Part shown: piece after piece, positions 23,192-34,479 of the stretch
Numbering within the stretch: the first letter of the stretch is position 1
How the letters are laid out: each line of letters starts with the position of its first letter
DNA from: Panagrolaimus kolymaensis
Taxonomy: Eukaryota; Nematoda; Chromadorea; Rhabditida; Panagrolaimidae
Assembly: GCA_028622995.1 (NCBI GenBank)
Contig: JAJQJQ010000025.1
Coordinates: 1,612,001-1,676,000 of the forward strand
Reading direction: 5' to 3'
Length of the DNA: 64,000 nucleotides
Position numbers and translations under genes: made by a program
Notes under the pieces: generated by a model
What the model was told of the DNA's origin: nothing
Seen by the model: only the letters and a program-made list of their open reading frames with translations
Database searches by the model: none

Positions 23192-23292
23192 AAAACAGTT
23201 ATTATTTTCTGTTTTACTGTTATTTTTTATTTTTTGAAGAATAAAATATGTATGACACTTCTTTTAGAAATTCTTGGCAAATTAAATTTAAT

Positions 23293-23494
23293 TTAAAGAA
23301 TAGCTTTCATAGAAGTCTTTGCAGCAGTTTCTTTATTTTCCTCCGCTACTTCTGCCCTGCCTAAAAGAAAGGATGAAATATTATGATTTGAATGGTTATA
23401 ATAAAATGTTACCTGTTTCAATATTAGTGTCTTTCCGTTGAGTTTTATGAAGGTCACTTTCACTTGCACAGTGTTGTTGCTCGGGGATTACCAT
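23293..23494 (-). CDS. possible two-exon small gene, acidic/Lys-rich peptide
   Basis: Minus strand: ATG at 23494 opens MVIPEQQHCASESDLHKTQR, with a GTAACA donor about 85 bases on. After a TTTTAG acceptor the second exon reads RAEVAEENKETAAKTSMKAI and stops at 23293-23295. The two exons join in frame, giving about 49 residues. An acceptor-like TTTTAG upstream of the ATG suggests a 5' exon or trans-splicing. No motif is recognised. It could also be the tail of a larger gene. Confidence 0.4.
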
Positions 23495-23814
23495 GGTTTA
23501 ACTTTGTTTTGTTCTAAAATGTTGATAACAAGAAAAATTGTAGAAAAAAATCAAATTATAAAGGCTGTGATGCGGCATAAAAATCTGGAGTTAAAAACAA
23601 GAAAAGGAATAAAAATTTTAACAATTTTTTGTTGCAAAAAAAGAAAAGGCGAAGATGGCGAAAATTTTAGAAGAATTTCTCATATTTTTTTGACTTCCAT
23701 CCGAAGTACTTTTCATAGTAAAACAAAAAAACATTTATTTTCCTAATTTCTCACAACTTTTATACTTTCCTAAATAAGCTATTGTTTACCTTTTAAAGAC
23801 CATTTTGACATTTC

Positions 23815-24150
23815 TGTAAGCTAAATCTCTTAATACATTAATACTTTTATAAAAATAAAGTGCTTTTAAATCCCACAAATGGCTTTGTTATGCAAATAAG
23901 AAATTATTTTCTATTAAGTAAAGACTAAAAATAAATATTTTATAGCTATTTATTTAAAAAAAAATGTTAATTTAACCATTTTGTAGGGATTATGAGAAAA
24001 AAGAATATTTCAATGTTTTTTTTTGTTGCAGAGAATCCTTACTTTGACATTTCATTTTTGAAATTAGTTATCTAATTATCACAGAAAGATTAGAAGTTTC
24101 TGCAACGTCCAGTGACAAATCCATGCGACTTGCAGCATGAGTGGGAGGAA
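23815..24150. repeat. segmental duplicate, copy 1 (partner at 26045-26530)
   Basis: Direct duplicate of 26045-26530. Shared runs are AAGCTAAATCTCTTAATAC, TACTTTTATAAAA, AAAGTGCTTT, AAATCCC and ATGTTAATTTAA, followed by the last exon of the Cys-rich peptide gene. The two copies flank the receptor gene at 24462-25547. Copy 1 carries the dead version of the peptide exon. Confidence 0.65.
24072..24150 (-). pseudogene. dead copy of the Cys-rich peptide exon
   Basis: On the minus strand this reads HSCCKSHGFVTGRCRNF, then TAA, then SFCDN and TAG. It aligns with CCKAHGFGGGGRCKNFEAFC of the intact gene at 26454-26759. The premature stop replaces Glu and two Gly codons are missing. No signal-peptide exon was found for it. 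Confidence 0.7.
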
Positions 24151-24461
24151 GGAAAGGTGACAAATGAATAAGAATAAGAATAATAAAAATATATGAACTA
24201 TATTTTTTTCTTTTTTAATGTATGATTAATGAAAAAGATTTTTTTTTGCAAAAAATTGTATTAACAATTTCTCTTTTTTGTCGATAATATGAAAGATAAA
24301 AGATAAAAAAATGTTACATGTCATTTTTTACAGAGAAAAATTTTTTATTGATTCCGTTTATTTTTTGGTTTTTTAATTACAATAATATGAAACTAATAAA
24401 TTATTTACCGTATTTTTATTCAAACATTAAAAAAAAGAACATTCATTAAATCAATAAATGT

Positions 24462-25547
24462 TTACGTTGCTACATTTTCCTGAATTGTTTTTAAACCAAT
24501 ATTATTTGGTCCAATTTTTCTTTTACTCCATAGCTTGAAGAAGCTGGCTGGTGGGGCGTATTTGAACGTTTTTAAACAAGCTCTTGAGTAAATGGTTGCA
24601 CAAATAGCTATATTTGTTGCAGTTACAGTAAAGGCATAAGGCCCAATAATTTGATTTAAATATTTACCAAATACCTAAAATTATATGTTTTAGAAGTAAG
24701 TTAAATGAAAATGAAGCATTTGACATTTGTGAGTCGTTGTTAGGGGCTACCAGAAGGAAATTTTTTTTATAAAAAACTTTATCTAAGACAAAACATGTTC
24801 CTGGAAAATCAATTATTTACTTACACGATCGACAAGATGGGATATAAATGTCGGAAGAATTTCAAATAAGGTTGTAGAAATAATGATTATAACCACAGTC
24901 TTACTTATTCGGTTATTATTTAAATTTATATTGCCTTTAAGTAAAAATCGATTAAGACAAAATAATAAAATGCCGCCAATAAAATTGGTAATTATAAGAG
25001 AATATTTTGTTTCCCAAAAATAGTTACTCTTAATTGCAGCAAGTAAACAACCAATAGTTCTGCATGCTTTTAACGACGATGTTTCTATTATTGGTATTAT
25101 TTCGATGAGATTAACAACCAAGAGCATATGAATTGTTATTGCAGCAATTACAATTACACATGTGTAAGAACATAAAAGTTGGGATTTGGTAGTATATTTT
25201 ACCGGGAAGACAATAGTTAAACAGCGATCAATGCAAAGAAAAATTTCGATTACGGTGGTTATAAAGCCCAAAATGAAAGGAAATAAACCCAAAAAATATG
25301 TTACATATACATTATAAATATTTTCGTCGGGTCGCCAAAATGCTATCAAATATAAAAAGTTTATCAACGAACTGATACTGTAAACAAACAAAAATACAAA
25401 ATATACAATTATCATGGGAGAAAATTTTGTGCTACTTTTAAATAATTTCTTGTGGAATATTATTAATATTGAAAATCTTAAAGTCCATAAAACTAAAACA
25501 AATCCAATAATATGATGAATAAGCGTTATCAAGTTAATGTAAAGCAT
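24462..25547 (-). CDS. serpentine receptor (type B), paralogue of the gene at 13805
   Basis: Exons 25547-24825 and 24674-24462 (723+213 nt) give 311 residues. The intron is GTAAGT/TTTTAG in phase 0, at the same place before helix 7 as in the gene at 13805-15134. Motifs: AFWRPDENIYNVYVTYFLG, VIEIFLCIDRCLTIVFPVKY, and IIGPYAFTVTATNIAICATI for helix 7. A longer, basic C-terminal tail is present. Presumed chemosensory GPCR; subfamily not assigned. Confidence 0.8.
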
Positions 25548-26044
25548 TTTTTTTAAATCTCAACTGTCACTAACCTTCAATAATTTTAAAAAGTATATAA
25601 ACATATTAAACTTAAATATTTAAAAAACCTTTTTTTTAAATGGTTTCAATTACTTATTAATTCTTGGAAAAATATTTTGCCACTATCATTAAACGTAGGC
25701 TTTCATTATATTTCAGTTTCATTTAAACAAAAATAATAGCAATTTTATTTAAAGTAAAAGCTTATGCGTAAAGTAAAAATAAAAAATGAAACTTTTATCA
25801 TGGTGTTGTTAAATTGGCATGAATTATCAAAAAAATTTTCTTTAGTCATAAACTTTTACATCAAGCTATTTATTAACTTTTAGTCGTAAGGTTAAATTTA
25901 AAATAGCAATTAGAAATATTTTTTACTTCTTTTTTTAAAAAAGGTTGTAAAAAAACATTTCCAGAGCTGCACTTTTTCGCCGACCTTAATAGTCCTTCCT
26001 TTCATTCTGAGTTGTGTGACCAAAAAATTAGAAGATTTTGATAT

Positions 26045-26530
26045 CATAACAAGCTAAATCTCTTAATACTTTGATACTTTTATAAAATTAAAGTGCTTTA
26101 AATCCCGCTAATAGCTTTCTGATATAAACATACAAAAATATTTGCCATTAAGTAAAAAAACAAAAATAGATATTTTTAAGCTATTCATTTTGAAAAAATG
26201 TTAATTTAATCATCTGGGAGGCATTTTGAAAAAACGTATTCTTTAATGGCTTTCGAGAAATTTTTGTTTTTGTTTACAAAATATTTTTAAAGACATTTGA
26301 CATTAGCAAAAAAAGTGAAAACAAATTTTTTTAAGATGCGTTTTATTGTTATTATTTTATATTACTTTTTAACAAAAAATGGAAAATATAGAAAAAATTT
26401 TAATTAAATGCAATACAAATCATTTTGGCAGGCCATTTTCGAAGTTATTTTCTCTAATTATCACAGAAAGCTTCGAAGTTTTTGCAACGTCCACCACCGC
26501 CAAATCCATGAGCCTTGCAGCATGATTCAC
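26045..26530. repeat. segmental duplicate, copy 2 (partner at 23815-24150)
   Basis: Contains the 3' flank and last exon of the intact Cys-rich peptide gene. It matches copy 1 over the AT-rich 3' flank as well as the exon, so the duplication covered more than the coding part. The sequence at 25548-26044 between the receptor start and this copy shows nothing recognisable. Confidence 0.65.
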
Positions 26531-26759
26531 TTTCTTTTTGTGATCGATGACAAACTTCATCACAAGCTGAGGTGCGAATGTTATTTCCTGCTTCTGATTG
26601 GTGGATTGAAACTAAAAATTAAAAAGTTAAAAAAAAGCTTTGACTTTCACAAAAAAAAATTGTGTCTAATTCAATTTTTAAACCATTGTGTTGGAAGATT
26701 ATTAAAAACTTACCAGCGAAGATGAGAGCGAAAAGGAAAAGAACAGCGAAGAATTTCAT
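26454..26759 (-). CDS. small secreted cysteine-rich peptide (defensin-like spacing)
   Basis: Exons 26759-26714 and 26611-26454 (46+158 nt) give 67 residues, with a GTAAGT/TTTTTAG intron. Residues 1-15 (MKFFAVLFLFALIFA) are a signal peptide. After a short propeptide-like stretch come six cysteines in the order C-x3-C-x10-CC-x10-C-x7-C, with AHGFGGGGRC between. This resembles cysteine-stabilised antimicrobial peptides, but the exact family is not recognised. It is expected to be secreted, and a defence role is inference only. A TATA-like TATAAATA lies about 70 bases upstream. A dead copy lies at 24072-24150. Confidence 0.75.
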
Positions 26760-26826
26760 TTTTTTTTGTTGTAAATTAACAGTTTTTCCAAAAGTTTGGA
26801 ATGATTTTATTTTAAAAATCTATCGT

Positions 26827-26834
26827 TATTTATA
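26827..26834 (-). promoter_or_regulatory. TATA-like box of the Cys-rich peptide gene
   Basis: TATAAATA on the minus strand, about 70 bases upstream of the ATG at 26759. Inferred from sequence and spacing. Confidence 0.35.
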
Positions 26835-27839
26835 CTAAATATTTCAAGGCAAAAATGGCCTTGAATTATTACACTTTCTAATAATTTTAAGGAATTTTCT
26901 CTAATTTTATTGTAGTTCGATTTTAAAGTGACAATAACAACTTCAAGGCCAGGAGAAGAAAAAATAAATAAGAGAAAAATCTGTAACTTTAACAAAAACA
27001 CATTCATCGTGTTTTTAACCTTTAAAAAATTATCTTGTTTTAGAAGATGGTTAATTAAAAGTGTACTTTTGTTGATCAGCAATTTCAATTTAAAAAAAAG
27101 AAGAAAACAATTATAAAAGTGGAAAAACAAAAAGTGTTTTCTTTAAAAATAGCATTTGCGTTTTTTCCCCTTATTTTTTAAAATTTCAAATCTTTTATGA
27201 AGGTCGTCTTCGTTTGGAATTAGGTTGAGCACTTTTACATTTACATACTTGGTAAATTTACAGTTACAGAATCATCAAATAAACGGGAAATTTATTTCAG
27301 TAAAATAAAAATGAAAAATGAAAAAATAATGAAAACTGCTAAATTTTTTGATCAAGCGAAAAGACATAATCACAAAAACTACTTTATTAGAAACCATCTA
27401 GAATTCTAAAAAGAAAAAATACATTGGCCCGAACGGCATACCAGAAAAAAGTAGGCACTTGAAACAGACGTGATGCATGTTTTCAACCTACAAAAGTACT
27501 CATTTATTCTATGTAAATTTTTTTAAAAGTTATTTAAATATTTTATTTTAACCATATGATTCTCAAACTTTTACATACAAATTTATCAAGGTCCGTCCAT
27601 TTTTTTATTTGTATTTTCTTTTTTTTATTAAAAGGAAACATTTTGTTTTGAATAAATTTGTGTTGATTTTTTTGTGAATGTTTTTGTAAAAAAAAATTTC
27701 TTCCATTTTTGAAAAACATTCATTCACATTACACGAATAATTTTGTTAAAATTTTTATAAAAACAGATAAGATTTTATAAGTTTTAATTCATTAGACACA
27801 AAAAATCAAAAATTTTGTAAAAGAAAAAGTTGATGTTTC
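26835..27839. other. AT-rich intergenic stretch
   Basis: Open frames on both strands at about 26807-27130 overlap each other and are low complexity. I accept no gene. The sequence from 27540 on is the 3' flank of the zinc-array gene. Confidence 0.45.
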
Positions 27840-30800
27840 TTAAATTTTTTCTGTTTTGGGTTCTGGAACACATAGATGTTGAATAGGGCTCAATTCAATA
27901 TAATCTTCCCCATTCTCAACCTTGTATAATTTTGCTGTAACAGTTTTGCCCTTTCTAACACATTTGTTACATTTATAAACTCCTTTTGCTTGGTTCCATA
28001 AATACGGGTACAATAAATTTTTATTTTCGTTATTCAAATCTTTAATCCATAAACGTTCATTTTCCCCTTTGCAAGTCTTGACTTTTTCTAAATAAAAGTT
28101 TGGATGATTTATAATTTTTAAGTTTTGAATAAGTGGCTCATATTTTTCCATTTCACAAATATGTTTATTTTCATTTAATACCAGGTATTCCTCTTCATTA
28201 TTACCAGATTGAACAATATTGGCGCTAACATATCGTTTTTTCATGAAACATTTAGTACATCGAAATAAATGATCGCCCAAAATGCAATTATAATAAAAAC
28301 ATTTTGTAGTATCTTTTTGGTCAAAGATGGTTAACCCTTTTGTTTCTTTATTGTTTTTGTTCCTTCCAATTTCTATTTTAAAATTAGATTTTTTAACAAT
28401 ATTGAGTTGAGAATCTTCGGGATCAAATTTTATAGGCTCACAATCATGTTCGTGTTTTCCTAGTTCAATATATTCTTCTTGGCCATGAATTAGTTTAGCT
28501 GATATGGTTTTCTTTGTTAAAATTTTGCATGGCCAACATTCCCAAAAATCTTTTTTTGTTTTCTTATTATATTCATAACAGAGACTTTTTTCTTCATTCG
28601 CAAAAATTACAAGTTTTTCAATTAATTTTCCATTAAATTTTCGTTTTAAAAATTGAAAATTGGGTTGTCGAATAATTTTTTCATCTTCATTGTTATTTAT
28701 TGGGTATGGAAGAGCTTTGCAAACATGTGGACGATCAAATACTCGAATAAATTCTTTACCATCTTCATCATAGCAAAGATAAGCCCTAATGTTATTTTGG
28801 TTCTCTGCTCCGTTATGGCAGCGATAACATACAAAGCTTTCTTGGGTACAGACATATGTAAATTCATAGCATAAATTTTTGTTCTCTTGAATTACTATGA
28901 ATAGTTTCTTTTTAGTAATGCCATAAACTGTTTGCTCAATAATCTCGTAGTTAGGCTTATAAATTATGTGGTAATTTATATTCTTTTCTATCCCATAAGT
29001 TCGAAGTTCACAAATATGTTTGTATTTACTAAGTTTAACACAATCATTACCGTCAACATCTTGACAAATTTTTGCTGCACTTTTAACATTTTTCTTAATA
29101 CATCCACAGCATCTAAATCTATCTTTATTGCTATCATAAAAATAATCATATCCCATTTTCTTTTCCAAACAAGAAAAAATAAATAACTTTTTCTTAAATA
29201 CGCCATTTTGATGATATGAATCTATTTTGAAGTTGGGAACTCTAACAATTCTTTTATCTTTATTAAAATTGTAGTTTTCTGGATCGAATTTAATAATTTT
29301 GCAAACATGCTCAGTTTTGCTTAACTTCACATAGGCTTGATCGTTGTTTTCGTTTTTATATAAAGTTGCGATAACGCATCGCTTTCTTTGACAACGGTAA
29401 CATTGATAATATTTTTCTTTTCCTGAGTACTCATAGCAAAATTCTTGATCATCCAATGGGAAAATTATTAACGTGGATTTTAATATGCCAAATTCTTCAT
29501 ATTTAAAAATATTGAAGTTTGGCTCATGAATAATTTGTTTTGAAGCATCATAGTCATTTGGGGCTTCAAAAGTTTCATTGATCTCACCATGTTTAAACCT
29601 TTTCTTTGGTAAACTAAAAGATTAACTGAGAAAAAATATAATTTTCAGGCCATTCAAACCTGTTTTCGTTGCTGTTATCGTTGTTATAGTCATCAAATTC
29701 TTCTTCAAAATCTTCATCAGAAAAAGATGCTTCGCTTTCTTCTCTCTGGTAATTTTCGTTAAAGCAATCCATTTCGCTCCTTATCATTTGATGTGGAGAA
29801 GTAGTATGTGATCTTTTACGTAGCTGATGCTCTCTAAAATGTTTTTAATTTTAAAAAAATTTTTAATTTAAAAACTTACAAAATTTTATTTTCACATAAC
29901 TCGTCAACAACTTTATATCCCTTTTCAATAACTATTTTAGTCAAAGTGTCACAATAAAAGCCACCATCTTTTTCTTTAATTAAATAAAAATATTTTTCCC
30001 GTTCTTCTTCGCCAAGAGTTTTTAAAAAATAAGAAATAAATTCTTTAATTCGCGATGAAAATATTTCATTTGTTTGACATCCTGACAAAATTGGTAGAAA
30101 AAATCGTTCTTTAAAAATTGGTGAATCAAGTTCTGTGGAAGTAGAGTCATTTGTATCCTATAAATAAACATTTTCTACAAGCTCGATGTTTTTTTTATTT
30201 TGTTTACCTTTGATTTATGAATAGCATCGAATATTTTATTACAGGTTTCAATAGATGGGAAAATTAAAATAAAATCACACATGTAAAAACTCGAAGCATA
30301 AATGAAAAGTAAATTCTAAAAAAACAAGTAAATAATTATTTTCCGAAAATGCGATATTCTATGGTACTTACGCTTTGTTTTATAATCTTTTGATCAAATA
30401 TATGCGGGCAAACTTTGAAATATAAAATATGCATATATAATAGGGTAAAAAATCCCTCCCGTTCCCGCGGGAAATTCCCCGTCATCCCGTCCCGCCAAAT
30501 GTTTCTCTCCGCGGGGAAGACGGGATCTTCCCGCCGAAGGCGGGGAAAAAATTTTTTAATTTTACCATTAAAAACGGGATTTCCTCCCGTGATTTAGACG
30601 GGAATCCCGCGGGAAACTTCCCCGTTTCCCTGTCCCGCCAAAAAAATTTCCCCGCTTTTTCCCGCGGGATGTTTCCCGCCTCTTCACGGGAATTCCCGTC
30701 CCCGCATTTTTCGAAAAACGGGCGGGATTTTTTACCCTAATATATAATTATTAAATGCGTTTCTAACTTTGACTTTACCTTCTTCCAATGGTGTCACCAT

Positions 30801-30887
30801 CAAAGTTTTATTTATTGAATTTACTGCTATCTTGCACTTTCCAAAATAAATTATTTGATGGCTTTCGTTAAACATCAATAATTCCAT
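27840..30887 (-). CDS. FLYWCH-like tandem zinc-array protein, copy 1, six exons
   Basis: Exons on the minus strand are 30887-30779, 30412-30372, 30315-30208, 30157-29880, 29833-29660 and 29613-27840. They total 2484 nt, giving 827 residues, with GT/AG introns throughout. Exons 1-4 encode an N-terminal region with no family I know (MELLMFNESHQIIYFGKCKI at the start). Exon 5 gives a basic motif (LRKRSH) and an acidic stretch (SDEDFEEEFDD), and exon 6 opens with PKKRFK, a likely nuclear signal. The last exon holds six units of about 80-95 residues, each with PNF, a hydrophobic strand, LCYEY, then C-x2-C and H-x-C. This is FLYWCH-like but with C-x2-C/H-x-C ligands. DNA binding in the nucleus is inferred. 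Intron 1 carries a hAT-like MITE. Confidence 0.8.
30441..30739. mobile_element. GC-rich hAT-like MITE in intron 1 of zinc-array copy 1
   Basis: A 299-bp element with terminal inverted repeats TAGGGTAAAAAATCCC and GGGATTTTTTACCCTA. It is flanked by a perfect 8-bp target duplication ATATATAA (30433-30440 and 30740-30747). It encodes no protein. The interior is very GC-rich for this genome and built of variations on CCCGCGGGAA. The 8-bp duplication and ends point to hAT-type mobilisation. It sits just upstream of the exon 2 acceptor of the host gene, on the transcribed strand. Confidence 0.85.
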
Positions 30888-31260
30888 CGTTATTGAGTTT
30901 TTAAAAATATTGTAAGCAACTAACCCAGAAAATAATAATTATTAACTAAATTTTTTAGTAATATGTATATAAATAAAAGGAAAATTTAAATTAAAAAGAG
31001 CTTTAATAAAATAATTCTTGCTCATGAAGTAAAAAAATTGAAATAAATAAAACAAAGTTTTGTTTTCGAAAAAATGTGGTCGTTGTTATTTGCCTTTAGA
31101 GAATAAATTATAGCTGAAAGCAAAAAAAAAATGAATGAGGGTTCACTTACGTGATGACCTCTGTATTCTTTCTTCCCTTTGGAAGTACTCAAACAAAGAA
31201 GGTATTCCTCCTTGTCACAAACTATCTTACAGGCATTTTGTCAAAGCTAAAAAAAACAAC
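30888..31260 (-). repeat. 5' flank of zinc-array copy 1, duplicated at 40011-40400
   Basis: Upstream of the minus-strand start, this stretch matches 40011-40400 in order. Shared blocks are GTGGTCGTTGTTATT, CTTTAGAGAAT, GCTGAAAGCAAA, GATGACCTCT, GGAAGTACTCA and AATGCCTCC/ATTCCTCC. The tandem duplication that made the two zinc-array genes therefore included their promoters. No TATA box is evident. The rest of the gap up to 31637 holds nothing recognised. Confidence 0.55.
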
Positions 31261-31637
31261 AATCTCATGTTTTCAATAGTGTTAATGTATATTTTTAATT
31301 TTTTTTTAAATCATTTTAAATGGCAAAAGCCCTTTGGAATGTTATTTTAATGTTTTTTAGTTCAATAAATCAAGCGATCCATTGATTGCTCGATGTACAA
31401 AAATTATGTAGATTCGAACTTGAAATGGTTGACGAGTTTAAATGGCTTTTCAAGCACGTATTTTTCTTCAAAAAAAAAATATTTCACATTGACTGACAAA
31501 AAATTATGTGTTTTTGTAGTCTATTATATATTTCTAATAATAAAAAATGCGCATTTTTTGTATGCGTGCGAAACCACAAAACACAGAAATAACGAGTTAA
31601 GTTTGTCGTCTGTCGACCTCAAAGCAATCAACGTATG

Positions 31638-31647
31638 TATAAAAAGG
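31638..31647 (+). promoter_or_regulatory. TATA box of the UGT gene
   Basis: TATAAAAAGG, about 80 bases upstream of the ATG at 31720, in front of a T/C-rich leader. Inferred from sequence and spacing. Confidence 0.4.
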
Positions 31648-31719
31648 TCTTCTTTCTTTTCTTTTTTTCTTGTCGATTGAGTTAAACACAACAATTTTTT
31701 TATATTGAATAAAAGAGAC

Positions 31720-34154
31720 ATGAGTTCGATGCTAAAAATATTTCTTATTTTTATTATTTTTTATTTAACAAATGGTTATAAAATTTTACTATATAATCCA
31801 AAATTTGCTCAATCTCATGTAACATTTACTGGAAAACTTGCTGATACTTTAGCTGCTGCTGGTCATGATGTGGTATGTCCATGATAAACTTTTTGGTCGG
31901 CACTTTTTTTATTCAATTTTTTTGTTTGTTTGTTTAGGTTATGTATCAACCTGAATTTAATGAAAACATTACAATTACTGGAGCAAAACACAAAAATGTT
32001 CGATTATATATAAAACCAAAAGATCCCAACTTTGAAAAAGGTTTTTCACTTGATGAAATTCATGGAGATTTATTTAAAGAAGAATCATTTACAACTCAGA
32101 AAAATGTGAGCATATTTTTTTTATTAATTACAGATATCTAAATATTTGAGATCAAAAAAGTCAAAAATAGAAACCTCGATACTTTTATTCCTTGATATCC
32201 GCAAAACTCCATTGGAGGATTTAGCCTAACGGGAGCTTCTTTGATTGTGCACCAAAATAAAAAACAGGGGCAAAAAATTTCTTTCAAATTAATTCAAAAA
32301 TTATAATTTCAGATGGCAACAAACATAAATCGAATTAAATCAGGTTTTTGTGAATGTGAGTTAATATTTACTTTTTTTCTTCGGTTTTATGTACAACAAA
32401 CAAAAATAAACCTTTTTAGCGATACTCAAAGATAATGAAAATTTCGATAAAATGAGCGCAGAAAAGTTTGATTTGGGAATCACAGAACATTTTGAATCGT
32501 GTGGTTATGGAGTTTTACAAAAAATTGGACTCAAAAAATATATCACAACTTATTCTTCATCCATTTTTCCTTCAACTGTTGAATTATTGGGAGTTAAACT
32601 TCATCCCTCTTATCTGCCGGGTGAGATTTCTAGTTTTTAGTTCCATCAATAAAAATAAATATGTAAAGCCGAAGTTAGTCATTAATAAATTTGATTCGAA
32701 TTTAAGGAATTTTGGGAACCACAACTGATCAAATGACTTTTCCACAAAGGATAAATAATTTTATTTATTATTTCATTGAAACTTGGATGGTTAAAGCAAT
32801 GTTTAATAAAGGCAGCGAGCAAGAAATAAAGAAATACTTTCCAGATTTTAGTATGGATGTTTGTTACTTGTTTTATTTGGGATAATAATCCTTTGTTTTA
32901 AAGTGTGAAAATCCATATTTTAGGAAGCTATCGCTGATTCAGCTTTTTTCTTTGTTAATAGCGACGAACATGTTGATTATGCTCAACCCATAACACATAA
33001 AATTATTTTAATGGCTGGCCTTGGAAGTGTGCAATCTAAACCATTAGAAAAGGTAGGTAAACAATAAGTAATGGTTCCATTCCATCCAAAAATATTCATT
33101 CCAAAACGAAAATGATTTGCTAAAATTTTATTCCTTTGCAACGAAATTAGCGAACGTCAGTGCTTTTTTGCCCAAAAATTTAATTTTTTTGGTATTTAAT
33201 TTAGCACCGCTAAACTTCACGCAATTCTAAAACTGTTAGTTCCAGTGAAATGGAAGTTCCGAATATTACCCTTTCAAAATCCCGTAAACAAAAAATTTCT
33301 TTTTAGAAATACACAGATATTTTTGATTCAGCGAAAAAAGGAGTAATTTATTTTTCTTTTGGTTCCGTAGCTCAAAGTGTTAATATGAAAGCTGAAACTA
33401 AAAAAGCTTTTCTGGAAGCTTTTGCCGAATTTCCTGATATAAATTTTTTATGGAAATATGAAAATGATGAAGATCAAATTACAAAAGGATATAAAAATGT
33501 TTTTACTGGGAAATGGCTTCCACAAAATGATATTTTAGGTAAAAATAATTTCTAAAAAGCTAGCCTCGAAATGCTTTTCACTTGGCGAGTACATTCTTGG
33601 GAAGACTAAACTTTTCAAATTTTTTGGTAAATTTTATATTTTCAGATCATCCCAAGCTTCTCGCATTTATTTCCCATGGCGGAATGAATTCTGTTATGGA
33701 AGGCGCAGCCAAAGGGGTGCCAATGATTTGTATTCCACTTTTTGCTGATCAAACTCGAAATTCCATGATGATTCAAAGACGTGGAATGGCAATAAAATTA
33801 GAGAAAACTCAATTAACAAAAGAAAAGATTATTGAAGCCATTCAAGAAATAATTAACAATAAAAATTATCAAAAAAATGCTAAACTTTTATCAAAAATGA
33901 TTGAAGCAAAACCAACGAAAGCCATCGAAAGAGTGGTGAAATATGCAGAATTTGCAGCACAATTTGGTGATACTGGAACTCTTCAAATTGAAGGAAGGCA
34001 TCAATCTTTTATGGTTTTATATTCACTTGATGTGATTTTATTTTTGATTATCGTCATCGGATTAATTATTGGATTGATTTATTGGGCAATTAAAAAAGGA
34101 TTAACGAGTTTGAAGAGAAAATTATTCAGTAATCAAAAAATTAAAAAAGCTTAA
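31720..34154 (+). CDS. UDP-glucuronosyl/UDP-glucosyltransferase, eight exons
   Basis: Membrane glycosyltransferase of family GT1 (about 535 residues) that conjugates small lipophilic compounds with a sugar from a UDP donor in the ER lumen. Eight exons are joined by short introns: 31720-31872, 31938-32105, then exons starting near 32315, 32421, 32709, 32935, 33307 and 33646, all in frame. Residues 1-20 are a signal peptide, and KFAQSHVTFTGKLADTLAAA is the usual acceptor-side start. The donor-binding signature is in the last exon: FISHGGMNSVMEGAAKGVP, then PLFADQTRN. WLPQNDIL precedes it. A membrane anchor (VILFLIIVIGLIIGLIYW) and a basic cytosolic tail (NQKIKKA) with an ER-retrieval look end the protein. 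It lies between the two zinc-array genes, on the opposite strand. Confidence 0.9.
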
Positions 34155-34479
34155 ATTTTTTTATCTGTGAAATATTATTGTGCTGAATTAAAATTTAAAT
34201 TTAATTATAAAACTTTTTTTTACATTTTTTATAACTTTTTTATTAAACGAAATAACAAAAGTTTTAAACCAAGAAAAAAAAAGTATGTATTTATGACTAA
34301 ATAAAAAAAAGGCTTTTTTATTAATTTCTTTCCGAAGCGTAAACAATTTATTTTAAATATTTGTGATAATAGAATAGAAAAATTGAAAGTTAAAGAATGA
34401 AATATGGCATCTTTTTATTTAGCAGATAATAAAAGTACAAAAAACAGAAATAAATTTATGGTATATTACAAAGAAATTT
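34155..34479. other. converging 3' flanks, AT-rich
   Basis: Short sequence between the UGT stop and the stop of zinc-array copy 2. Nothing else recognised. Confidence 0.5.

Noticed and set aside
30415..30597. 60-codon open frame with SRRRRGKN-type residues
   Set aside because: It lies inside the GC-rich MITE and reflects its repeat modules.
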